A DNA stretch of 64,000 nucleotides from Streptomyces sp. NRRL S-646 (GTDB taxonomy: Bacteria > Actinomycetota > Actinomycetes > Streptomycetales > Streptomycetaceae): assembly GCF_000720765.1 (NCBI RefSeq), contig NZ_JODC01000028.1, forward strand, positions 1 through 64,000. The letters are read 5' to 3'. Of this stretch, positions 27,186 through 36,284 are shown in pieces. The notes beneath the pieces are model-generated. The model was not told the DNA's origin, ran no database searches, and saw only the letters and a list, made by a program, of their open reading frames with translations. Position 1 is the first letter of the stretch; each line of letters begins with the position of its first letter. The translations under genes and the position numbers were made by a program.

Positions 27186-27975
27186 CGGAGTCGGCTGCCC
27201 GCCGCAGCCACGCTTCCGCAGCTGCGTCACTGCCGTCGGGGGCGCTGGGAGCCTGCCGCGCCGACGCGGACGGTGACTGCTTGCGCGCGGGCCACGACCC
27301 ACGGGATGCCGGTCATGCCTCTGCCGCCGGTCGGCGTACCGCAGTAGGTACCCGCCGAACCGCCCGCACCGCTCGCATCTCCGTCGGCGCCGTGCCGCTC
27401 CGATCCGGACCCGCCCCCGGGGTCCGGACCGGGGGCCGACTCGGTCGTTGAAACTCCTGTTCTGCGCGGGACAGCCAGTTCCGGCGGCGAGGGCCCTCGT
27501 GGACATTGCGCGCGGATCTGCTGTCATGTTGCCTCGTGTTTGATTTTGTCTGTCGCGTTGCACTGCTTACCGACGGGCACCAGCTGAGATGGCGAGGGCG
27601 ACGAAGTCGATACATGGGATGGATGCGGCGAGGGTCGCCCAGGCGACCCTCAGCGTGCAGTCCGGCGTACCAGTCGCTGGGACAGCTGAGAAGCAGGATG
27701 AGCATGCCCCGATCGAACGGGACGGTCAAGGGGTGCCGCACAAGACTGCGGGGCATACACATGGGGTGTCTCGCACCACTCTGGCGTTCGCGGCTCGTTG
27801 TCCGCTCGGCGCAAAAGAAGGGCTGCCGAGACCCTTGACTGTGCGCTTCTGGAAGCAGTTCCCTGTTCTCGCGTTTGATTATGAGCTGTTGTGATCGGGT
27901 GTGGCTGGCCGTAGTTGCGGCTTGATCACCGCAATCGATGAACTAGGGAGTTCATGTTGCCTGCCCAGCGCGCAC
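27186..27975. other. Gap with no firm gene, one perfect hairpin
   Basis: A plus-strand frame at 27589-27894 (101 codons, MARATKSIHGMDAARVAQAT) is open but has neutral codon bias and no recognised motif. The only clear structure is the perfect inverted repeat at 27630-27651. Confidence 0.3.
27630..27651. repeat. Perfect 10-bp inverted repeat
   Basis: GAGGGTCGCC-CA-GGCGACCCTC has a 2-nt centre. It is too tight a loop for a normal terminator and better suits a protein-binding site or a replication or transposition relic. It lies inside an unassigned region. Confidence 0.4.
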
Positions 27976-28518
27976 CTACGGATTCTCCAGCCAATCGGGG
28001 TACCAGGTGCGAAACCCGGGGCTCACAGGTATGAAGCCACCCCAGTCGGGATCGATCTGCCAGACCTCGCCGGCTCGCGGGCCGTTCAGGACCAGCCGGA
28101 TGAACATGCCGCAGCCTTGTTCGGTCAGCATGAGCGTGCCCCGGGTCAGCGCATCGGCCGGTGCGCCGATCCGCCCGGGTTCGGCCAGAGGGAATGGCTC
28201 GGCGAGTCGGCCCGGCAGTCGGTCCTTCTGCCACTCGCCGTCCACGGCCCACTCCTCGCCGGCCTCTGGGCGGGGGACGGTCAACGGCATCAACCCCTGG
28301 CAGGGACCGGCGGGGCCGTTTCCCACCTCAGCGGCGAAGGACCGATACCACATCGGCAGATCGATGCCATGGGATTCCTCGAACGCCCGGATCTCCGCCT
28401 CTGACAGCCGAGGCGCCAACTCGTACCGGTGCGTGTGCGCCCCGAAGCACTCCCGCGGATCCCGTGCTGCCATCTCCCGTATCCGTGCGCGCACGGCATC
28501 CTCGTCCCAGCTCTCCAT
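27976..28518 (-). CDS. SMI1/KNR4-type SUKH protein
   Basis: This 180-residue protein has SUKH-superfamily marks: RLSEAEIRAFEESHGIDLPM then WYRSFAAEVGNGPAGPCQGL (the SMI1/KNR4 core), GTLMLTEQGCGMFIRLVLNG and GEVWQIDPDWGGFIP. Larger Streptomyces members of this group are common and are thought to be toxin-immunity proteins. It stands alone on the minus strand with no adjacent toxin. Confidence 0.8.
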   Translation of the reverse strand: MESWDEDAVRARIREMAARDPRECFGAHTHRYELAPRLSEAEIRAFEESHGIDLPMWYRSFAAEVGNGPAGPCQGLMPLTVPRPEAGEEWAVDGEWQKDRLPGRLAEPFPLAEPGRIGAPADALTRGTLMLTEQGCGMFIRLVLNGPRAGEVWQIDPDWGGFIPVSPGFRTWYPDWLENP

Positions 28519-28699
28519 CCAGCGACCGTCACAACGACGTTCACACCCCCGGCCCGCCGCACTCGCGGTACGCGGCTGCCGGTGGCCGGCTTAAGCGGCT
28601 GCACCTCTGACCAGCGCACTCAGACTTCCCTGACGTTGGTGAACCTTCGCTGTAAGGCAGCCTTCTTCTCCGGCAGGGGCACGCTCCGTATGGGTTCCT

Positions 28700-29524
28700 T
28701 CAGAACGCTGGTCGGACGTCACTCGTCGTGCCTCTCTTCAGGGAAATTCTGTCCGCCGTGGCCGCTGGGCGAAGGAAGCGGATCACGGGGTGACCGGGGT
28801 CGGACGTGACCTCGGCGCGGACCCCGTAGACCTGCTCGATGAGGGTGGGGGTGAGGACCTCGGCCGGGGTGCCCTCGGTGACCGCGCGGCCGTCGCGCAG
28901 GACGAGCAGGCGGTCGCAGTACATCGCGGCGAGGTTGAGGTCGTGCAGGGCGATCACCGTGGTGACCGGCAGGCCGGCGATCAGCTCCAGGAGGTCGAGC
29001 TGGTGCTGAATGTCGAGGTGGTTGGTGGGTTCGTCGAGGAGGAGTTCGCGGGGTTCCTGGGCGAGGGCGCGGGCGATCTGGGTGCGTTGGCGTTCGCCGC
29101 CGGAGAGGGTGTGCCAGGACTGGCCTGCGCGGTCGGTCAGGCCGGCGCGCGCGAGGGCCTCGTTGACGGCTGCCGTGTCGGCCGCCGTGGTGGGTGTCCA
29201 GGCGCGGCGGTGCGGGATGCGGCCGAGGGCGACTACGTCGCGGACGGTCAGTTCGGTCTGGGTGTCGGCGTGCTGCTCGGCGGTGGCGATGCGGCGTGCG
29301 GTGACTCGGCGGCCGACCTCGGTGAGCGGGCGCCCGTCCAGGGTCACGACTCCGGCGGTGGGGGCGAGGACACCGGCCAGCAGTCTCAACAGGGTGGATT
29401 TTCCGGAGCCGTTGGGGCCGAGGAGGCCGACGGTCTCGCCGGGGCGGAGGGTGAGGGTGACGTTGTCGACGACGACCTTGTCGCCCAAGCGCCGTACGAC
29501 GCCGTCCGCGTGGAGGCTGGTCAT
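28700..29524 (-). CDS. BtuD/FecE-type ABC transporter ATPase
   Basis: This 274-residue ATPase is intact. It has Walker A GPNGSGKST, Q-loop region AEQHADTQTELTV, signature LSGGERQR, Walker B ELLLDEPTNHLD and the switch His in VIALHDLNLAAMYCDR. The subfamily energises import of vitamin B12, ferric siderophores or heme. Its ATG shares an ATGA overlap with the stop of the permease gene. Neighbouring metE with a cobalamin riboswitch suggests cobalamin as substrate (inference). Without the permease, which is interrupted upstream, it is probably idle. Confidence 0.9.
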   Translation of the reverse strand: MTSLHADGVVRRLGDKVVVDNVTLTLRPGETVGLLGPNGSGKSTLLRLLAGVLAPTAGVVTLDGRPLTEVGRRVTARRIATAEQHADTQTELTVRDVVALGRIPHRRAWTPTTAADTAAVNEALARAGLTDRAGQSWHTLSGGERQRTQIARALAQEPRELLLDEPTNHLDIQHQLDLLELIAGLPVTTVIALHDLNLAAMYCDRLLVLRDGRAVTEGTPAEVLTPTLIEQVYGVRAEVTSDPGHPVIRFLRPAATADRISLKRGTTSDVRPAF

Positions 29525-30390
29525 GCCCTGCTCCGTCCTCGGTAGAGCACGGCCACGAACGCCGGTACGCCGATGAGGGATGTCACCACGCCCACCGGGA
29601 CCTCCTGGGGGTCAAGGACAGTACGGGCCAGGGTGTCCACCCACACCAGGAACACCGCGCCGGTCAGCGCCGTGACGGGCAGGAGACGGGCGTGCCCAGC
29701 GCCGGTCAACGCACGGGTGGCGTGCGGCAGGACCAGGCCGACGAAGCCGATCGCGCCGACGCAGCTGACCAGGGCAGCGGTCAGCAGCGCGGTCGCGCAG
29801 AGCAGGACCAGGCGGGTGCGGACGACGTGGACACCGAGTCCGGCGGCGGCCTCGTCGCCGAAGGCGAAGGCGTCAAGGGTCCGGGCGTGACCGAGGCAGA
29901 TCGCGAGGACCACACCGAGCACGACGGCGCACAGCAGCACCTGGCCCCAATCCGCGCCCGTGAGCGAGCCGAGCAGCCAGAACAGCACGCCTCGGGTGGT
30001 CTCGGCGTCGGCCGAGGTCAGCACGATGAAGGAGGTCAACGCGGAGAACAGCTGCATGGCGGCCACCCCGGACAGCACGACCCGGTCGGAGCTGCCGCCG
30101 AGGGTGTAGCTGAGCAGCAGCACCAGGGCGAAGGAGAGCAGCGCGCCAAGGAAGGCGCCCGCCGAAAGGGACACCGCTTCCCCGCCCACGCCCAGTACGA
30201 CCACGGCGACCGCTCCCGTGGACGCGCCGGAGGAGACCCCGAGCACGAACGGGTCGGCCAGCGGATTGCGCAGCAGGGACTGCATCACCGCACCGCACAC
30301 CGCGAGTCCGGCTCCGCACACGGCGGCGAGCAGGGTACGCGGCATCCGCAGATTCCACACGATGCCGTCCCGCAGTGGCGCCAACTTGCT
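29521..30390 (-). pseudogene. FecCD/BtuC-type permease, 3' part (intron-interrupted)
   Basis: This encodes 289 of 337 residues of the permease: LRMPRTLLAAVCGAGLAVCG, MQSLLRNPLADPFVLGVSSG, the long helices, and GAIGFVGLVLPHATRAL plus DTLARTVLDPQEVPVGVVTS near the end, all FecCD marks. The coding sequence stops at 30390, where the group II intron begins on the opposite strand. Removing the intron rejoins it exactly in frame with 32929-33072 (AHLGFGE joined to SKLAPLRDG). Because the intron lies antisense, splicing of the permease transcript cannot repair the gene. Confidence 0.9.
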
Positions 30391-32928
30391 GTGCGACGTG
30401 AGGCCGCATTTCCGGAAGTGAGGTGATTCTCGTGGAGAGGTTCAGACAAGGGATTTCCTCCTAATCAGTGTCGCGATTTGTCCCCGCGCTCACATGCGTC
30501 GTCGGTGACGGCGGGGTGTGAAGCTGAGCGTTCACGCCCAAGGGCACCTCGGCCATCGAGGGCCACAGGCAAGGGGAAGGCTGGACGGGCGAACGTGCGT
30601 GAACTCCTGGTTGATGCCTCGATATGGGACCCCCGAGATGGTCTGTTTTCGCGGGGGATGGCCCGGTGCTGCAAGGCACAGGCGGCCTCCGGTGCAAGCA
30701 ACATCGGAGGTAGGACACCGCTGGCCACGGGGTATAGGGAGCGCCCACCCCAGCCGCATCTTCGGAATGCGGAACACGGAAACCCTGTCGGAGTCCGGTT
30801 CGACCGGTAAGCCAACCGTAAGGAAGGCCCAACTCCCCGGCAGGAACAGGATGGTCCAAGAAGCGAATGCCGGTTGGCCGAAAGGTCAGGGGAAACCGGA
30901 CAGCGACTCTCCACATGCTGTCCGCCATAACCCGCCGGATACGGGCCCTGGTGGCCCGGCCCGAAAGGGCGCCCACGTGGACCAGGTGAGCCTTTGAAGC
31001 CCCAACGCAAAGACGCTAGAACCAAGGGACAAGTTAGATGCCGGAGGCGCGCATGAGCACCACAGTGGCAGATGCGACTGCCCGCGCGTCCGAGGTGAAC
31101 GGACCTGAGGACGGGCCATTCACACAGGCGTGGCACAGCATCGACTGGACCACGTGTGAGAGGAACGTACGGCGGCTGAGGCAGCGGATCTTCAAGGCAT
31201 TGCGGGAAGGGGACCTGAAAAAGGTCCGGAACTTGCAAAAGCTCATGTTGCGAAGCCGCAGCAATACGCTGGTGAGCGTGCGCCGGGTGGCGCAGCAGAG
31301 CAGTGGTCGCAAGACCGCTGGCATCGACGGAGAACGCGCCCTCACTCCGGCGGCGCGGGCCAAACTGGCAGCGCACAGCCACCGGTCGTCCACTCCGTGG
31401 AAGGTTCAGCCGGTCAAGCGCGTGTACATCCCCAAGGCGAACGGTAAGCAGCGCCCGCTCGGCATCCCGGTCATCCGTGACCGGGTGCTCCAGGCCCGCG
31501 TGAAGAACGCTCTGGAGCCCGAGTGGGAGGCCCAGTTCGAGGCGAGAGCCTATGGCTTTCGCCCCGGACGAGGCTGCCAGGACGCGATCTCCGCCATCCG
31601 GGCCTCCACACGAGGACCGAAGGCGAAGCGCCGTTGGGCGCTGGATGCGGATCTGGAAGGGGCCTTCGACCGCATCAGTCACGACCACCTGATGGCCATG
31701 ATCGGGCAGTTCCCCGCCAGGGACCTGGTCCGTGCCTGGCTGCGGGCCGGCGTGATGGAGAACGGCCGTTGGGCGCCGACCGAGGAGGGAACTCCCCAGG
31801 GCGGCGTCGTCAGCCCTTTGCTGCTGAACATTGCTCTGCATGGGATGGAGAAGGCCGCGGGATTCCGCTATGAGAAGCACAAAGGGCGGGAGGGCCATAC
31901 CGCTCCAGGGGTACCCGTGTTGGTCCGTTATGCCGACGACCTGGTGGCGTTGTGCCACAGCGAGGAGGAGGCATATCGGGTCAAGGAGGATTTGGCGGCC
32001 TGGCTTGCGCCCAGAGGTCTGCGTTTCAACGAGGCCAAGACTCAAGTGGTCCACCTCGATGAGGGGTTTGACTTTCTGGGGTTCACCGTGCAGCGGCACG
32101 GGGACAAGCTGGTCATCCGGCCGAGCAAGGCAGCGTGCAACAAACTCCGGAAACGGCTGCGGACGGACATGCGCGCCCTGCGGGGCGGCCCCGCCAAGGC
32201 CGTGATCCGTGCCTTCAACCCGGTGGTGAAGGGTTGGAGTGCGTACTACCGGGGTGTGGCGTCGCACCGAGTGTTCTGCTCGATGGACTTCTACATGTTC
32301 ACGCTGCTCTACAAGTGGGCGAAACACAGCCACCAGAACCGTTCGGGGTTGTGGATCAAGCGCCACTATTTCGGTCGATTCAACAAGTCCAGACGGGACA
32401 ACTGGGTGTTCGGCGACCACGCCAGTGGGGCCTACCTCCAGAAGTTCGCCTGGACTGCATATACCCGCCATGTCCCGGTGAAGGGGGCGGCGTCTCCGGA
32501 CGATCCGGCCCTGAAGGGCTATTGGCGGGCGCGTCGCCGTATCAAAGCGCCACCGCCGATGGGAAAGACGAGTCTTCTCCTGGCGGCGCGACAGAGGGGC
32601 GTGTGTCCTTTGTGTCGTGAGGCGCTGATCGAAGGAGCCGAATATGAGCCGGACAATATGCGCGAGTGGATTGCCTGGTTCTCGGCGTCGAGGAAGCTGC
32701 TCAACAAGCACCACCTCGTTTACCGGAGAGACGGCGGTACAGACGCACGAGCCAACCCCCGCCTCGTGCATGCCGATTGTCACCGTCAGCATCATGCAAA
32801 CGACGGAGATCGGACCGTAAGTTCCTGTCCCACGAAGCCCAAGTGGCTTGCTTGAGCCGGATGCGGTGAAAGCCGCACGTCCGGTTCTGAGGGGGCCGGG
32901 GCCCAGCGATGGGCTCCGGCTACCCGAC
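30391..32928 (+). mobile_element. Group II intron (2,538 bp) with its own reverse transcriptase
   Basis: The 5' end is GTGCGAC at 30391. Domain V is a canonical 34-nt hairpin at 32854-32887 (GAGCCG...AAA...CGGTTC). Domain VI follows with a bulged A at 32922, 7 nt before the 3' end CTACCCGAC at 32928. A hairpin loop at 30697-30701 (AGCAA) is complementary to the last five bases of the 5' exon (TTGCT) and is a good EBS1 candidate. The ends were confirmed by restoration of the interrupted permease frame when the segment is removed. The intron RNA is antisense to the permease gene. Confidence 0.93.
31038..32855 (+). CDS. ltrA: Group II intron reverse transcriptase/maturase with HNH domain
   Basis: The 605-residue intron-encoded protein has N-terminal RT motifs (LRSRSNTLVSVRRVAQQSSG, KTAGIDGERA, RPLGIPVIRDRVLQARVKNA), then EARAYGFRPGRG, GAFDRISH and the active-site Y298-A-D-D301. 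The maturase X domain follows (VIRAFNPVVKGWSAYYRGVA). The C-terminal HNH endonuclease domain has C523xxC526 and NKHHLVYRRDGG with DCHRQHH. All catalytic residues are present and the frame is intact, so the intron may still be mobile. The TGA stop overlaps the first bases of domain V. Confidence 0.93.
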   Translation: MPEARMSTTVADATARASEVNGPEDGPFTQAWHSIDWTTCERNVRRLRQRIFKALREGDLKKVRNLQKLMLRSRSNTLVSVRRVAQQSSGRKTAGIDGERALTPAARAKLAAHSHRSSTPWKVQPVKRVYIPKANGKQRPLGIPVIRDRVLQARVKNALEPEWEAQFEARAYGFRPGRGCQDAISAIRASTRGPKAKRRWALDADLEGAFDRISHDHLMAMIGQFPARDLVRAWLRAGVMENGRWAPTEEGTPQGGVVSPLLLNIALHGMEKAAGFRYEKHKGREGHTAPGVPVLVRYADDLVALCHSEEEAYRVKEDLAAWLAPRGLRFNEAKTQVVHLDEGFDFLGFTVQRHGDKLVIRPSKAACNKLRKRLRTDMRALRGGPAKAVIRAFNPVVKGWSAYYRGVASHRVFCSMDFYMFTLLYKWAKHSHQNRSGLWIKRHYFGRFNKSRRDNWVFGDHASGAYLQKFAWTAYTRHVPVKGAASPDDPALKGYWRARRRIKAPPPMGKTSLLLAARQRGVCPLCREALIEGAEYEPDNMREWIAWFSASRKLLNKHHLVYRRDGGTDARANPRLVHADCHRQHHANDGDRTVSSCPTKPKWLA

Positions 32929-33072
32929 CTCGCCGAAGCCGAGATGGGCCGCGACGGACGCCCACACGTCGCCGGTGGAGATGTCTGCGGGCCCGATCGT
33001 CACGGGGACGGCGACCGAGGCGAGCAACGCGACCAGGCCGCCGCCGGTCAACAGCAGCGCGCGCAGGCTCAC
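32929..33072 (-). pseudogene. FecCD/BtuC-type permease, 5' part
   Basis: The first 48 codons of the split permease begin at a GTG at 33072: SLRALLLTGGGLVALLASVA (first membrane helix), then TIGPADISTGDVWASVAAHL. Translation is cut at 32929 by the intron. The GTG overlaps the TGA of the binding-protein remnant (GTGA), showing the original F-C-D operon order. Confidence 0.88.
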
Positions 33073-33300
33073 TTGGCGAGCCCGAAGTCGCGCAGTCCCG
33101 CCGCGACCTGCTCGATCCCCTCGACCGTTCGGATGGACGGGTTCATCGCCTGCCCACTCAGCAGGACGTACCGCTTCTTCTTCACGGCGGTCAGGTTGCG
33201 GGTGGCTGGGTTGGTCTCCAGGAAGCGGATCTTCGCCTTCGCGGTCTCGGCGGTCTGCTGCTTGCGGGTCAGGTCGCCGATACACCTACGACCAGGGCTG
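33069..33300 (-). pseudogene. BtuF/FecB-type binding protein, 3' remnant
   Basis: The last 75 or so codons read IGDLTRKQQTAETAKAKIRF, LETNPATRNLTAVKKKRYVL and GQAMNPSIRTVEGIEQVAAG with FGLAK at the end. This is the conserved end of class III (TroA-like) iron or cobalamin binding proteins. The signal peptide and N-terminal lobe are missing; similarity fades near 33300. It is coupled to the permease by a GTGA overlap. Confidence 0.75.
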
Positions 33301-33377
33301 AGGGCCTGGTAGATGCGGGCTGAGGGGCCCGCGCACTTCGCCGCAGGGGTGAGGGTCCCGCGCGGCGCGACTGGGAA

Positions 33378-33414
33378 GAGGGCGGGAAGCGCGAGTGCGG
33401 CGCTTCCCGCCCTC
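33378..33414. terminator. Strong hairpin between the transporter remnant and riboswitch
   Basis: GAGGGCGGGAAGCGC and GCGCTTCCCGCCCTC make a perfect 15-bp stem with a 7-nt loop. It lies between divergent units, so it may have terminated a lost upstream gene. Confidence 0.65.
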
Positions 33415-33502
33415 GGTCCGTTTCACGCCCGTCCGCCGCGTGGGCCACCTCACCATCCGGATGGTGGACGGGACACGCCGCGTCCGGAAGTGGGCCCGTA
33501 GG

Positions 33503-33715
33503 CTGGCCGGTGCAGCTGGTTCGCCCCGTCCGCCAGGCGGGATGCGTCGTAAGAGGGAACCCGGTGGGAATCCGGGACTGCCCCGCAGCGGTGAGCGGGA
33601 ACGACCGCCGTCATACGCACTGAGTCCGACATACCGGGCCTGGGAAGCGACGGCCAGTAGGTGTCCTCCGTCCGGAGGATGGGCCCGCGAGTCCGAAGAC
33701 CTGCCCGCTGCCCGT
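33503..33715 (+). promoter_or_regulatory. Cobalamin (B12) riboswitch upstream of metE
   Basis: The conserved core appears in order: GCCGGTGCAGCTGG, the AAGAGGGAA element with CCGGTGGGAATCCGGGACTG and CCCCGCAGCGGT, then CACTGAGTCC, CCTGGGAAG and finally GCGAGTCCGAAGACCTGCC. This matches the adenosylcobalamin riboswitch consensus (B12 box and flanking helices). It should turn off the B12-independent methionine synthase metE when cobalamin is present. Confidence 0.9.
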
Positions 33716-33843
33716 GTGCGACCCACTCGTGCGCGGATATCCCGGTGACCTCGTGGGCGGGTCGGCGTACACACCAGACGGACGGTCGTACGGCCGCTGC
33801 CGTCCGGTCCGTCACCCCTTCGCGCTCTCGTCCCGTCACCCGG

Positions 33844-33874
33844 GATCTCAGGGATTCATCTCGCGAAGGAGATC
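33844..33874 (+). promoter_or_regulatory. Putative SD-sequestering stem before metE
   Basis: GATCTC (33844-33849) is complementary to GAGATC (33869-33874), which contains most of the metE ribosome-binding site GGAG at 33868-33871. This could be the expression platform through which the upstream riboswitch blocks translation. Confidence 0.4.
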
Positions 33875-33877
33875 TCC

Positions 33878-36196
33878 GTGACCACCAAGACCGCAGCCGC
33901 GGCAGCACAGGCCACCGTGTACGGCTACCCCCGCCAGGGCCCGGACCGGGAACTGAAGAAGGCAATCGAGGGCTACTGGAAGGGCCGCGTCACCGCCGAC
34001 GCCCTCCGCTCCACCGCCGCCCTCCTGCGCGCCGCCAACTGGCGGCAGCTCGCCGAGGCCGGCATCGACGAGGTCCCGGCCGGCGACTTCTCGTACTACG
34101 ACCACGTCCTGGATACGACCGTCATGGTCGGCGCGATCCCCGCCCGCCACCGCGAGGCCGTCGACGCGGACCCGTTGGACGGCTACTTCGCGATGGCCCG
34201 CGGCACGCAGGACGTGGCACCGCTGGAGATGACGAAGTGGTTCGACACCAACTACCACTACCTGGTGCCCGAGTTGGCCCCGGACACCGTGTTCACGGCC
34301 CACCCCGCCAAGCAGGTCGCGGAATTGAAGGAGGCACTCGCCCTCGGTCTGACCGCCCGTCCGGTACTCGTCGGGCCGGTCACCTACCTCCTGCTCGCCA
34401 AGCCGGCCCCCGGCGTGCCCGCCGGCTTCGACCCGCTCACCCTCCTCGACCGCCTGCTGCCGGTGTACGCAGAGGTCCTCGCCGACCTGCGCGCGGCCGG
34501 CGCGGAGTGGGTGCAGCTCGACGAGCCCGCCCTGGTCCAGGACCGCACTCCCGCCGAACTGAATGCCGCCACGCGCGCCTACCGCGACCTCGGTGCCCTG
34601 ACCGACCGGCCAAAGCTGCTGGTCGCCTCGTACTTCGACCGGCTCGGCGACGCGCTGCCGGTACTGGCCAAGGCTCCCGTCGACGGTCTCGCACTGGACT
34701 TCACCGAGTCCGCCGCCGCCAACCTCGACGCGCTCGCCGCCGTGGGCGGGCTGCCCGGCAAGCGCCTGATCGCCGGGGTCGTCAACGGCCGCAACATCTG
34801 GGCCAACGACCTGGAGAAGTCGCTGTCCACCCTCGGCACCCTGCTCGGGCTGGCCGACCGGGTCGACGTGGCCGCCTCCTGCTCCCTGCTCCACGTGCCG
34901 CTCGACTCCGCCCGGGAGCGGGACATCGACCCGCAGATCCGGCGCTGGCTCTCCTTCGCACAGCAGAAGACGAGCGAGATCGTCACGCTCGCCAAGGGCC
35001 TCACGCAGGGCACCGGCTCGATCACCGGCGAACTCGCCGCGAACCGCGCCGACCTGGCCTCCCGCGCGAGCTCGCCGATCACCCGCGACCCGGCCGTACG
35101 GGCTCGCACCGCCGCCGTCAACGAGGCGGACGCCCGTCGCTCGCAGCCGTACCCCGAACGCACGGCGGCTCAGCGCGCCCACCTCGGTCTGCCCCTGCTG
35201 CCGACCACGACCATCGGCTCCTTTCCGCAGACCGGCGAACTGCGCACCGCCCGCGCCGACCTGCGCGCCGGGCGGATCGACACGGCCGGCTACGAGGAGC
35301 GCATCAAGGCCGAGATCGGCGAAGTCATCTCCTTCCAGGAGAAGGCCGGCCTGGATGTCCTCGTGCACGGCGAGGCCGAACGCAACGACATGGTCCAGTA
35401 CTTCTCCGAGCAGCTGACGGGGTACCTCGCCACGCAGCACGGCTGGGTCCAGTCCTACGGCACCCGGTACGTGCGTCCGCCGATCCTGGCCGGCGACATC
35501 TGCCGCCCCGAGCCGATGACGGTGCGCTGGACGTCGTACGCCCAGTCGCTGACGCAGAAGCCGGTCAAGGGCATGCTGACCGGACCGGTCACCATGCTGG
35601 CCTGGTCCTTCGTCCGCGACGACCAGCCGCTCGGAGCCACCGCCCGCCAGGTCGCCCTCGCCCTGCGCGACGAGGTGAACGACCTTGAGGCGGCCGGGAC
35701 TTCGGTCATCCAGGTCGACGAGCCAGCATTGCGCGAGACCCTGCCCCTGCGCGCCGCCGACCACCCCGGCTACCTGGCATGGGCCACGGAAGCCTTCCGG
35801 CTCACCACCAGCCGAGTACGGCCGGACACCCAGATCCACACCCACATGTGCTACGCCGAGTTCGGCGACATCGTCCAGGCCATCGACGACCTCGACGCCG
35901 ACGTCATCAGCCTGGAAGCCGCCCGCTCACACATGCAGGTCGCCCGCGAACTCGCGGCCCACGGCTACCCGCGCGAGGCCGGGCCGGGTGTGTACGACAT
36001 CCACTCCCCGCGCGTCCCGAGCACCGAGGAAGCCGCCGAACTGCTCCGCACCGGCCTGAAGGCGATCCCCGCGGAGCGCCTCTGGGTCAATCCCGACTGC
36101 GGGCTGAAGACCCGCGGCTGGCCCGAGACCCGATCCTCGCTGGAGAGCCTGGTCACCGCCGCCCGTACGGTCCGTGAGGAACTCTCCTCGTCCTGA
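33878..36196 (+). CDS. metE: Cobalamin-independent methionine synthase
   Basis: This 772-residue enzyme transfers the methyl group of 5-methyltetrahydropteroyl-glutamate to homocysteine. It has two TIM barrels. The catalytic C-terminal barrel has the zinc ligands H656, C658 (HTHMCYAEFGD), E680 and C741 (VNPDCGLKTRGW), plus substrate residues around IGSFPQT and E499 in VHGEAERNDMVQYF. The GTG start at 33878 follows AAGGAGATCTCC. It is full length and controlled by the cobalamin riboswitch, so it should be expressed only when B12 is scarce. Confidence 0.97.
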   Translation: MTTKTAAAAAQATVYGYPRQGPDRELKKAIEGYWKGRVTADALRSTAALLRAANWRQLAEAGIDEVPAGDFSYYDHVLDTTVMVGAIPARHREAVDADPLDGYFAMARGTQDVAPLEMTKWFDTNYHYLVPELAPDTVFTAHPAKQVAELKEALALGLTARPVLVGPVTYLLLAKPAPGVPAGFDPLTLLDRLLPVYAEVLADLRAAGAEWVQLDEPALVQDRTPAELNAATRAYRDLGALTDRPKLLVASYFDRLGDALPVLAKAPVDGLALDFTESAAANLDALAAVGGLPGKRLIAGVVNGRNIWANDLEKSLSTLGTLLGLADRVDVAASCSLLHVPLDSARERDIDPQIRRWLSFAQQKTSEIVTLAKGLTQGTGSITGELAANRADLASRASSPITRDPAVRARTAAVNEADARRSQPYPERTAAQRAHLGLPLLPTTTIGSFPQTGELRTARADLRAGRIDTAGYEERIKAEIGEVISFQEKAGLDVLVHGEAERNDMVQYFSEQLTGYLATQHGWVQSYGTRYVRPPILAGDICRPEPMTVRWTSYAQSLTQKPVKGMLTGPVTMLAWSFVRDDQPLGATARQVALALRDEVNDLEAAGTSVIQVDEPALRETLPLRAADHPGYLAWATEAFRLTTSRVRPDTQIHTHMCYAEFGDIVQAIDDLDADVISLEAARSHMQVARELAAHGYPREAGPGVYDIHSPRVPSTEEAAELLRTGLKAIPAERLWVNPDCGLKTRGWPETRSSLESLVTAARTVREELSSS

Positions 36197-36211
36197 CCGC
36201 AAGCCCAGTCC

Positions 36212-36246
36212 GCCGGGGAAGGACGCATCTGCCGTTCTTCCCCGGC
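36212..36246 (+). terminator. Terminator after metE
   Basis: GCCGGGGAAG and CTTCCCCGGC form a 10-bp stem with a 15-nt loop, 15 nt after the metE stop. Confidence 0.65.
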
Positions 36247-36284
36247 CCCGGCACCGGAGAACGCATCAGCCCTCATTCGCATTC

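Noticed and set aside
27589..27894. 101-codon plus-strand ORF in the 27.2-27.9 kb gap
   Set aside because: Weak codon bias, no ribosome-binding site or motif; it contains a perfect inverted repeat, more like non-coding DNA.
30465..32795. 776-codon minus-strand frame opposite the intron reverse transcriptase
   Set aside because: No homology-like motifs; it overlaps the RT and structural RNA of the group II intron, which are convincing.
33378..33414. Hairpin considered as a second riboswitch for the ABC operon
   Set aside because: None of the B12-box elements occur on the minus strand; it is a simple perfect stem.
33848..35845. Open minus-strand frame of 665 codons opposite metE
   Set aside because: It mirrors a highly conserved gene with strong GC3 bias, has no family-like motifs, and long antisense frames are expected at this GC content.
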